Shown here piece by piece: positions 12,301 through 21,900 of a DNA stretch of 64,000 nt. The position numbers and the translations under genes were made by a program. The stretch spans positions 496,001 through 560,000 of the forward strand of contig NC_030850.1 of NCBI RefSeq assembly GCF_000208745.1. The letters run 5' to 3'. The notes below the pieces were generated by a model. That model did not search any database. It was not told where the DNA came from and worked only from the letters and a program-made list of their open reading frames with translations. Origin of the DNA: Theobroma cacao. Taxonomy: Eukaryota; Streptophyta; Magnoliopsida; Malvales; Malvaceae. Each line of letters opens with the position of its first letter. The stretch's first letter is position 1.

Positions 12301-14942
12301 GCAGTTAGGGGAGGACTTTGTATCCATGAGATTCGTTCTATCCTAATCAAAGCATCATCATTCCATCGAGATTTTCCTCTAAAAAGTAGGCTGAACTCTT
12401 TCCACTTGGTTGATTTCCTCCACCGCTGCTCAAAGTTGATAAGAACATCATATGCAGCAGGCCCTTCGATTTTGCTGTGTAAATCATGCCATGGTTGCCT
12501 TGGAGCCTTGGCTGCAACCTAAAAAATAAATAGAAAAGTGGATACAAGAGAAGGGGAAACAAAGAAGTGCTAACATTAGAAGTACCTGTGCCAGAACTAG
12601 AATGTTTGATGATACAGTTGATATATAACTAAATCAAATGCCAGTCTTATATGCTAGTAGTGCTAAGTTTCAAATTACAGCTCAAGCAAACAAGCCTTAA
12701 TCCCAATCTAACTGGAGTTATATGAATCTCTCCCTCAACTTATGCTGTCTAAGACCATGCTTATTATAAGTGATAGGCACCAAGTCACTCATTATGACTA
12801 CTCTTCCCATGTCACATCTGAGACATAGATCCCAACTTGTTGGTACTTTGGAGCTTCAAAATTTTAGTTACTCTGAAATTACAGTTGTCATCATGACTCT
12901 TACGTAACCATAAAAAGAAACTATTACAAGATAACATGGTCCCCATTGCCTAGTAGTGAACAAGAACATAACTAGTAGAACTCAGGGCCAGTCTGAATTT
13001 TTCTCCGCATCCCTCTGCCCAGTGTCATATTCTGCGAGAGATGCTTTATTGAAAACTGGTGCATGACTATAGTAATTGCCATTAAGATACACAATAGAAC
13101 ATCATAACAGAGGAAAGCATACACCACAAGCAAAGGCATTAAGAGAAAATCAGGCAATCACTTACAGGAAAAGTGGGATTATGAAAATCATCCTTAAAAG
13201 TAGTCTCAAGATCACGAAGTAATCGATGTTCAGGTGTATCATAGCGACCATCACAGAGATCGATACCTCCAACAAATGCAGTTATCTTTCGATTATTGCC
13301 AGCTGCCTGTGTGTCTACAAGAACACATTTTTGATGATGTGTAAACATGGTTCCCACAACCTGATCAAAACCATTGCAGAAGCAACCTCAGCAAAGTAGT
13401 CTAGTTAAAAAACAAAGATATGCTAGGTAAGTGTTAACCAGCAAAAATTAAGTACATGTTAGGATCCCATTAGAAGTCATCAAACTTCAAAGAACACTAT
13501 TACATTGCTTTTCTCAAAGATCTAGAAGCCTGAAATTCAGCAGCAGAGTTCTTCAAGGTAAAGGCTCTAATTTTTACATATAGCAAATAAGCAAACAACA
13601 AACTACAGCATCCTTGAGCAGTGCATTCAGTAAATACTAGCACAGAATGATAGGTGACTCGTTATCATAGAATCCAAATTTATTTAACTAGATCAAGTGA
13701 GTGGAACATCAACATGATCTTCTCATGACACGTACACTTGTTAGCTACATATGAACAAAGGTATAAAAAAAAAAAAAGTTAACTCATTGCAGACAACAAT
13801 AAAAACTTGCCTGTTGTTTGAAATAACCCAGCTTACTGCTAGCATAGCGTGGAGCCAGGACACAAGTAACAGATGAATGCTTAAAAAACTTGAACGTTTC
13901 TTCATCGTGTGTCTCCATCACCCCCACCTGCAGCACCCATTGCACGCACATTGTAATCTCATAATTCGATGAATCCTAGAATAAAACAACACAAAATTTT
14001 GCTGGAATTTCTTACCGTACTGATACCAAATTTATCATGTGAAGTTTTATCATCCCAAACCAATAACAGAACCCTAACCCCTTCTTCAGATTTATACTTC
14101 AGCAAATCACCCAGCGTTAGGTCCCCGCCTCGTGGCAATGGCCGAGTAGGCTCTCTAACAAGCTTAATCTTATGGAAAACGGACCAACCAACAATGTAAA
14201 CCATATGATGAGCTTCAGATATAGCATAACAAATATCCTCCCAACACTGTCCTTGATTATAAACTTTACCGTCGTCTAATTCTATTTTAGGCAAAATGTT
14301 GTCCGGGACGTGAGCATCTTGGTAAAGGGTCACCTGGCCCCCTTTCCTTAACGGGAAATACGTGTGCCTCACACCGGCTTGCTCCGGATCGCTTGCGATG
14401 CTCTGCTTATACAACGGATTCTTCTCGCACGGCATAAACTTCATAGAGACGTTAATCGCCGTGTCCGGCTTAGGCGGCTTCCCCGAGGGGCCAATGAGCT
14501 GGAACCAGCCGCTGATCGGCTCCCCCATGGCAATCTTTTGAGCGGGGATTTTGGCAACGCCGATCATTTCGGCACCAAAGAGGTCATCGTCTTTGACAGT
14601 AATTTCGAGCTCACACACGGGATGAGCCAAGGGGATGACGAAACTCTGGTCCCACCTCGGGTTCTGGGCGTTTTTCAAGACGCTTGTTCGAGCCACGGTG
14701 GCTTGGGGGACCGAAACGGTAACGTAAGGGTCGCTGGTGATGATTTTACGGTGCTGCCTGATCTTAGTGTCCCCTTCTTCTACAGTGGTTGCCTGCGACG
14801 GGGTTTTGCAAGCCTCACAGACTGTCACGCAACGCCGAAGATGGTTGGTCAATGAGTCCATGTTAGGCAAGCTCCTCGCTTCAATAATGGCCAAATCCAA
14901 GTCACCGTGAAGGTAAATCACCTGCTTCGACCCTTCCTCCAT
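9370..14942 (-). CDS. PLDDELTA: Phospholipase D delta
   Basis: Ten exons: 14016-14942, 13811-13927, 13166-13360, 12213-12518, 12031-12099, 11701-11848, 11328-11476, 10749-10901, 10139-10339, 9370-9666. They total 2562 nt, or 853 residues, near the 857-868 of Arabidopsis PLD delta. An N-terminal C2 domain spans about residues 8-175, with 'SDPYVTVSV' and '[13 protein letters not shown]'. It is followed by two catalytic HKD motifs: His357/Lys359/Asp364 in 'HHQKCVLVD' and His703/Lys705/Asp710 in 'HAKGMIIDD'. The C-terminus is the typical '[20 protein letters not shown]'. The enzyme hydrolyses membrane phospholipids to phosphatidic acid. Arabidopsis PLD delta is plasma-membrane and microtubule associated, oleate-activated, and acts in drought, freezing and H2O2 responses. 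The intron after exon 2 begins with GC rather than GT. No frameshift or missing catalytic residue was seen. Confidence 0.95.
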
Positions 14943-15142
14943 TTTTCAGGAACAGGCAGTTCACTGTACAAAAATTTGCAAGAAAAAAATCACGAAAAAA
15001 CAAGAAAGGACGCTGCTTTCCTTGGTTCTGGAACTATCGAAACGGTGGGCGGATTTGGGTTTTCAAAGGAAAGCGGAAACTCCTCGTTGTTTAGCCGAGT
15101 AAAAGAGGGGGACGTGGGCTTTTAAGAGTTTGAAAGGTGGAG

Positions 15143-15518
15143 CAGAAGAAGGGAGAAAAGACAATAAGAAGGATGTAAGTGAGTGAGTGGCAGAGAGGAA
15201 GAGAACAAGAAAATGAATATGCTGGCCGCAGTAGAAGAGGCAATCGTGCGACGGCGGTTACAAACAACTAAGATAAGTTTAAGCTAAAGCTGATTGCTTT
15301 GCTTCATCAAATCATTCTATCAATAAGGAGAAGCGAGAAAAGACAATAAGGAGGATGTAAGTGAATGAGTGGCAGAGCGGAAGAGAGAACAACAAGGACA
15401 AGAACATGAATATGCTGGTCGCAGTAGAAGAGGCAATCGTGTGATGGCGGTTACGGACAGCTAAGCTAAGTTTAAGATGAAGCTGATTGCTTTGCTTCAT
15501 CAAATCAGTCTATCAATA
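15143..15518. repeat. Tandem direct duplication upstream of PLD delta (two copies, about 185 bp)
   Basis: Copy 1 is about 15143-15324 and copy 2 about 15325-15518. Shared anchors include 'agaaaagacaataag' and 'gatgtaagtga' at the start, 'gcagtagaagaggcaatcgt' in the middle and 'gattgctttgcttcatcaaa' near the end. Copies differ by scattered substitutions and about 11 bp of indels. It lies 200-580 bp upstream of the PLD delta start codon, so it falls in the promoter or 5' leader. Confidence 0.85.
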
Positions 15519-15584
15519 CTTTAACACAAAGTAAAAAAAGTAAACTGTTAACAAGATTTGCCCACAAAAATTTAATTCTTTTAG

Positions 15585-15706
15585 AAAGAAATTACAAAGT
15601 TTTTTTTTTTTAAGTTAAAAGAAGAATTTCATTAAACGATTGGGAATCTTCCCCTTTACAAGAGCCATGGCCAGCAACCAGGCTTAAACAAAGAAATTAC
15701 AAAGTT
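15585..15706 (-). mobile_element. 5'-truncated LINE-like 3' end with target-site duplication
   Basis: A perfect 17-bp direct repeat, aaagaaattacaaagtt, occurs at 15585-15601 and 15690-15706. Between them is an 88-bp insert beginning with a T run. On the minus strand the insert ends '...aatgaaattcttctttt' and then poly-A. A poly-A tail, an insert flanked by a long target-site duplication and extreme 5' truncation are hallmarks of LINE-type (target-primed) retrotransposition. No reverse transcriptase remains. Confidence 0.75.
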
Positions 15707-16599
15707 ATTATGTCTAAAAAGTCAAAATCATATAAATCCCAGATGAAATTTGTCCAAGAAACTCTCCAAGTTTTCAACTTTATATTAATACTAGAAATTG
15801 AAATTCCATTGATGAGGAAAGTTTGGAAGGACACGTCATGTATGTCACGTCTTGGAAATTGATATTTTATCTCCTCATTAAAGTCCAAGATGTCGCCTCA
15901 AATATTGGGAAATAAATGTTTAATAAATGATCATTTCTGCAGATGATATGAAAATGATTCCTCATTCTATTTTAAACCAAATATATTCAAATCTGTAAAC
16001 TCAATAATAATGTAATAACACTGTCGTTTTTATTTAAAATTTGGCAGGCCAATGAAACTAATTAAAAGCAGAACTCACGGTGTGATTGGTGGTTACCCTT
16101 TCTTGTTCTACTTTCTCTTTTTTTTTTTTTTTCTTTTCTTAATGGTTAGTCGAGACAGAAAGGAACAATTTCGAGCTAGCGAAAGCTCTTTCTTCTTGAT
16201 TTGCCAAGAAAGAGAGGGCAAAGGTGGTGCTATATCCATTATCCAAGCAAGAAAGGGGGTGTGGGGGCTATAGGAATAGAACCATAGCTAGCGTGTAAGG
16301 ATAAGGATAGATACCCACCATGCTCTTCCAAAATGTCCTGTCTGTCGGCTCACATTGTTACTAAGCATCTTCCACTCAGACGTAACATCTTCAAAGGAGT
16401 AGTAATTACGACCTGGAACAAAAGTTACTTTTAAGATTTTGCTTTTATTGTCAGTGAAATTCTCAGACAATCAAAGCTGTTTCGGAGAAAAGTATAGTAC
16501 CAGGTATCTTAAAATTAAACGAGACAAATGTTCTTTGGGTGGGGAATAAATTTGGGGGGGGGAAAGGGTTAAAATGGAATCAAGATTACGGTGAGATGT
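15707..16599. other. Spacer with no gene recognised
   Basis: Mostly AT-rich, with a poly-T tract near 16120-16140. A 60-codon minus-strand ORF at 16288-16470 has no domain I recognise and is not called. It may contain the distal promoter of PLD delta. Confidence 0.4.
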
Positions 16600-17165
16600 A
16601 GAGCTTTGGTTTACAGGGGGCCAGGGTGGTTCTTGGGTTCACACAGATTTAACTTGTTCAACAAGTTCCTCCATCATCACCAACAACCTTTTCTCCTGTT
16701 TTCCACTTTTTCCTTCACAATACAAACAAATGGATACTCAAGCATCATGGTCCGAGTGAGTGTTGCGCCAATGAGCCCGCCCATGATAATCTGATAATGA
16801 TGGCGCAGCATGCTTTTACAGCACTGGCAAAGTTGCTTAATCGACCATGGCCTTGACACCAGAATGTCATCAGATTTTTTCCACTTAAGCTTTGTCCCTT
16901 TCAATATCTTCACTATTACTCAAACTAAACAAAGGGATGCTTGTGGCGAAGGTGATGCTTGCCTAGATATTGCTCACGGTTTGGTTCGTCCTGTTTGTTC
17001 TCGATTCAGCAGCCGTGCATACGCATAAAAACTTCTCGGTGAGGGTTTGGTTTCACGTGCATCAAAGCTTCAACTCATGGGTTTCTTCTGACTCCTGTTT
17101 CCAGCTCAGGACACGATTTGGAAACCCAAGATCCTTCTGCCAACTTGCGTGAGCGTTGTGCTTTA
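16600..17165 (-). pseudogene. Degenerate copy of the 14-1-1-like gene
   Basis: Several blocks resemble the intact gene about 0.7 kb away, in the same order and orientation. Examples are 'tttgtccctttcaata' (16892 versus 17659), 'cggtgagg...catcaaagct' (17037-17070 versus 17783-17805) and 'aggacacgat' (17107 versus 17845). On the minus strand 'KILKGTK' corresponds to 'KVLKGTK' of the intact protein. Frameshifts and divergent segments interrupt any long frame. It is best read as a decayed tandem duplicate. Boundaries are approximate. A diverged but expressed spliced paralog is a less likely alternative. Confidence 0.5.
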
Positions 17166-17344
17166 TTTCTGGGAGGTGACTTCCTGACAGGGATGGTGCT
17201 TTAAGGGGGAAAGACCGAGATCTTGTTTTTGATTATCATTAAATTTCGTATAAACATTGACATTGGCTTTTCGAATAACAAGAAAAAGATTACATAAAAT
17301 ATTAATTGAGTATGGCAATCAAACTTGGCTCAGCAGTCATGGAG

Positions 17345-17974
17345 TTACAACTGAATTGGAGTTAGAGAGGCCGTGGTTCTTCTCGTCCACAGATTTTCTC
17401 TTCTTATTTCTTCAACTACCCCAACTCCATTGACAACAACCTTTGCTTCCTTCTCACTTTTCACTCCCTTTTCCTCGTACAAAGGATTGCTCACGCAGCC
17501 TGCTTCCCCTGCCCCTTCTGCTTCATATGCCATCCAATCAAAATCTGTTAACGTTCCACGTGCGCTAGAAAATTGCTTCATCTGGCGCAAGGAGGAAGGA
17601 ACTCTTTCAGCAACCTGATCTGCCCCGGCATTGGAAACATAAAATCTATGACCACCCTTTGTCCCTTTCAATACTTTAAGCATCAAAAAACGCTTCCTCT
17701 TCATTTCTTCCGTCGCTACTTGTGGTGGCGTCACAGTTTCCTTCTTTTTCCTGCACTTGATCTGGCCCATGCACGAAACTTTCGGTGAGGTTGGTTCATC
17801 AAAGCTCCCATTTTTGGACTTCCTCCGAGCCTCCTTGGGAATCAAGGACACGATCGGACCTGAATACCCTTTACCAGCAGGGCTGATCGGCGTGCTTACC
17901 TGGAAAGTCACGGCTGATGCAGCTTTCGGAAGAAAGGGTAGGACCTTGTTCCTCTGTTTCACCTGCTTCTCCAT
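17345..17974 (-). CDS. Syringolide-induced protein 14-1-1-like
   Basis: One uninterrupted exon of 209 residues with its own ATG and stop. The protein starts 'MEKQVKQRNKVLPFLPKAAS' and is basic in its first half. Motifs are 'VSTPISPAGKGYSGPIVSLI', a 'KCRKKKE' basic cluster and 'MLKVLKGTKGGHRFYV'. I recognise it as resembling the soybean syringolide-induced 14-1-1 family, a plant-specific group of unknown biochemical role induced by a bacterial elicitor. No membrane segment or known catalytic domain is visible. The basic cluster suggests nuclear or nucleic-acid association, but that is inference. A degenerate second copy lies just downstream, so the gene was locally duplicated. In my recollection of Arabidopsis this gene is absent between PLD delta and NRPB1. 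Confidence 0.8.
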   Translation of the reverse strand: MEKQVKQRNKVLPFLPKAASAVTFQVSTPISPAGKGYSGPIVSLIPKEARRKSKNGSFDEPTSPKVSCMGQIKCRKKKETVTPPQVATEEMKRKRFLMLKVLKGTKGGHRFYVSNAGADQVAERVPSSLRQMKQFSSARGTLTDFDWMAYEAEGAGEAGCVSNPLYEEKGVKSEKEAKVVVNGVGVVEEIRRENLWTRRTTASLTPIQL

Positions 17975-18969
17975 CCGATATCAGACGAGAAAGAAGCAGG
18001 GATATTGACCTTGTCATACAAAGTGGAAAGCACACATACAGGGCCCTGAAGTTATAGGAAAGTTGCAGAACTGTATAAATAGCAAGACAACTTTCACACA
18101 TTTGCCGGCCAGAATTTCACACATTTTCTTACTTGGTCATCATTCTAATCATCACGGACGGCCGACTAGATGAAAAGTCATGTATCAACATGCAAATAAC
18201 AGTGACAAAAAATGCTTATAAAATAATGACAATATTATTCAGTCAATACTGCTACAAGTAACCATTCAACGAGAACAAGCTGAAGAGAGAGATTAATTCC
18301 CTGTCTTTCCAACATCTTTACTATAAAAATTAAAAGATACACCACACTCTGATTGTTTCACAATCAGAAATTAATTTATATCCGTATTGGCAATACCATA
18401 GTCTCATAAAATTTATGGACAATGAGAATCTATCAAGAGATTACTCCATTCATACAGTAAATTTTTGACCAAAAAAAGATACTGGAAAAAGGTTCTATCC
18501 CAGAAAAATCTGACACCAAATACAAGCGTTTTGCTTCATTCCACCGGCAGAATGTGGACGACCCAGCAGGCCGGCACCCTCACTGGAACTGCTAACTGAA
18601 CAAAACTAAGACCAAGTCAGATATGCATCTATCATCATTCACTTGTACAATCTGAATTCTAAAACCTATGAATGAATAGATTACTTAGAAATTACATTGA
18701 AAAAGGATCTTCTGATCATTTCACTGAAAAAATGTTACATAAAAACCCAAACTGTGTTTGGTGGTGATACAACATTGCTCATCAAAAGTAAGGTTTAGAG
18801 GTACCCATCCCAAAATTTTTAAAAACCTTTGGAAATTGGAAGAGCAGCCTAATGGAAATCGGTGAAGTGCAAGGGTCATATCACTGCAATTTCAAAAATT
18901 GCAACAATTTTAGAGTTTAAAAACAGATCAACCTTGGCTTCCTCTCAAGCTCTTCAAAAATGTCATGCA
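17975..18969. other. Spacer: 14-1-1-like promoter and NRPB1 3' flank
   Basis: About 1 kb with no ORF I recognise. The part near 17975-18130 is the likely promoter and 5' UTR of the 14-1-1-like gene. The part from about 18200 to 18969 should include the NRPB1 3' UTR. An ORF at 18862-19062 on the plus strand is antisense to the last NRPB1 exon and is not called. Confidence 0.5.
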
Positions 18970-21900
18970 TTATCGTTTACTCCTGTCATCTTTACTGCTT
19001 CTATCATCCTTCGTCGCCCGATCATCCTTGTTGCTTGTTTGTGGGGTGTACTGGCTAGTTGATGATGGTGAATACCCTGGAGCACTAGGGGAGTACCCAG
19101 CACTTGGACTGCACAAAACATTGGACATATAAACAACAAAATAGAGAAAATTTTAAATTCAACACTGGAGTCTGCTTACCTGTACTGTGGCGAACTTGGG
19201 CTGTAGTCTGGACTCACTCCAGAATTATAAGGGCTGGTTTAGGAGAAGCAAAACAAAAAACAGATTATCGCAAGGCATTCAGAACAAAATTGATATTAGA
19301 AATCAGAATAACCACTTGCTTCAGTATAAAAATATCACAAATGGAAGCTTTAAGATGCATCTCACTGACAAAAACTTCCAAAATTAACATATTCAATTAC
19401 ACAGCAAAAGATGAAAAGTTACCTGCTAGGACTGTATGTTGGACTTGAAGGGGAGTAAGATGGAGAAGTCGGTGAATATGATGGTGATGTTGGGCTGCAA
19501 TTCAAAAATAAAAGTTACAAGCACATTACACAGAATGAATATAAATTCATTATAACCAAGGAGAATTGACAATAGACTAAAATAAAAGTGACACATCCAA
19601 GACCCATCAGCAACAAACAAAAAAATGATTTGGTCTACCATAAATTACCTGTAATTTGGTGAAGTTGGACTATAAGGACTTGACGGAGACAACCTTGGAC
19701 TGCTTGGTGAGTACGCAAGAGATGGACTGTACTTGGCTGACTGTGGATTGTAACTTGGAGAGGTAGGACTATAGCTTGGTGACGTGGGACTATAACTTGG
19801 TGAGGTTGGACTGTACCCTGGAGAAGTGGGGCTATAAGCTGGTGAAGTAGGGCTGTATGATGGAGATGTGGGGCTATAGGAGGGTGAGGTTGGGCTGTAA
19901 GAAGGAGATGTAGGGCTGTATGATGGGGATGTTGGGCTGTATGATGGAGAAGTGGGGCTATATGCGGGTGAAGTGGGGCTGTATGCTGGTGAAGTTGGGC
20001 TATATACGGGTGAAGTGGGGCTGTAGCTAGGTGAAGTTGGACTATAGCTGGGAGATGTGGGACTATAACTTGGTGAAGTGGGACTGTAACTTGGAGATGT
20101 AGGGCTGTAACTTGGAGAGGTAGGGCTGTAGCTCGGTGAGGTCGGAGAATAAGAGGGACTTGTAGGAGAATATGCTGGACTTGTTGGACTGTAACCTGGC
20201 GAACTAGGACTGTAAGTAGGTGATGTGGGGCTGTACCCAGGAGAGGTGGGACTATACCCAGGAGATGTAGGACTATAACCAGGAGAGGTAGGACTGTAGC
20301 CAGGGGAGGATGGACTGTATCCTGGAGATGATGGGCTGTAACCAGGGGACGACGTAGGAGAGAATGCCATCCCACCTACATAAGGTGAGAACTGAGCATC
20401 CGTAACGGGTGAGAGACGGAGATTTGGACTCAGCAAATAACTTGGAGACATCATGCCTTCATGATAAGGAGTTCCTGACACTGGAGAACGAGCAGGCGTC
20501 ATGCCAAATTCCAGACCTTCCATGTAACTAGGTAGCTGAAGTTCAATGGCATTCTTCAACATCTCATCATTAAGATACAAGGCACAGTCTCCTGTTCCAA
20601 TTGGTGCAAGCTGACCCAACATTATATTCTCCGTCACACCCCTCAAATAATCCGACTCAGCATAGACAGCAGCATCAAGGAGAATATCTACTGTTTCCTC
20701 AAATGAGCACCTCATCATAGGCCCTGTATCATTGCGGTTGATGCCATGACGGGTGATAGCCATCAAGTGGCCACGATAGGTCATTGTATCACAGAGTATA
20801 GCCAGATGACGATAATTCACATAAGACCCATCAAATGATATCACAACTCGCAATTCATCCAACAAGGACCGGCGGACTGCTTCAATTCCAAGAACTTCAA
20901 TCACTTCAATCAAGTGATTGCTTGTTGTTCTCCTTGCATCAACATCTTCGTGGCACATGACAGCCAAGAGATTGACACCTTCTGTATCCAACACCCACTC
21001 CTCTCCAGTCTTATATCCATCAGCCTCATCAAACTTGCTTGCTTTACTATGTTTAATGAACACCTTGTTGATGTCTGGGATACCTCGAAGTGCCATTTCC
21101 GTCAGCATGTTGCTTTCAATCTTCTTCAAGAATACATCATCTTCAGCAGACTCATCATTCAGTTCACCCTTCGGGCCTTCATCATTCATGATACGGATGC
21201 GTAGGATCAGCTTCTCTGCATTGTCATCGTTAAATATGCAAGTCAAATCGTCATCAAATTCCAGATTGATCTTCTCAGCTATGTCAGCCATACTCAACTT
21301 CTTATCAACCATCATCTCGCGATTCAACTCTATGCGCAGAAGCCAAGGGGAGATTTTTTCAGGGGCAACCTCTTCATCTGGCATTTCATAGTAGGACTTA
21401 ACAAAGTCAATATCCTCCTCAATAATTGTGCTCGTGGGGTCTGGATCATACCATACTTCAGTAGCATGAGTAACACTCCGAAGAGTAGTGTATTCTAAAG
21501 CACATTGGACATTCTTGGCCTTCTCCTTTGTCTTACTAGCTTCAGGAGAGAGGTAGACTGAAAGAGAAGGTGTTTTGATTTTCTTAGCTACATTAATAAT
21601 TTCCCTCAACCTGGGAACACCAAGGGTAACATTCTTTGCACTCACACCAGCATAGTGGAAGGTGTTAAGAGTCATTTGAGTAGCAGGCTCACCAATTGAT
21701 TGTGCAGCAACACAACCTATCATCTCACCAGGTGCTACTAAAGACTGCAAGAATCGTGACTCTATTTCACCAATAACCCACTCAAATGCTTCCTTTGTAA
21801 GTCTATATTCCTGCAAGACCCTTTTACTGGCCAAAGTACTGCGAAGCAAAATGCTGAAGAAGAGGGTGGCATTCTTTTGGGCTTCCACACTCAGAGGATC

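Noticed and set aside
14364..14855. 163-codon plus-strand ORF
   Set aside because: Antisense of the first PLD delta exon, in high-GC coding sequence. No recognisable domain.
19635..20375. A 246-codon ORF on the minus strand overlapping the CTD
   Set aside because: It is a shifted frame of the heptad repeat. The repeat has no stops in that frame, so a long ORF arises by chance. The NRPB1 frame is the conserved one.
20918..21391. 157-codon plus-strand ORF inside NRPB1
   Set aside because: Antisense shadow of a long, highly conserved coding exon.
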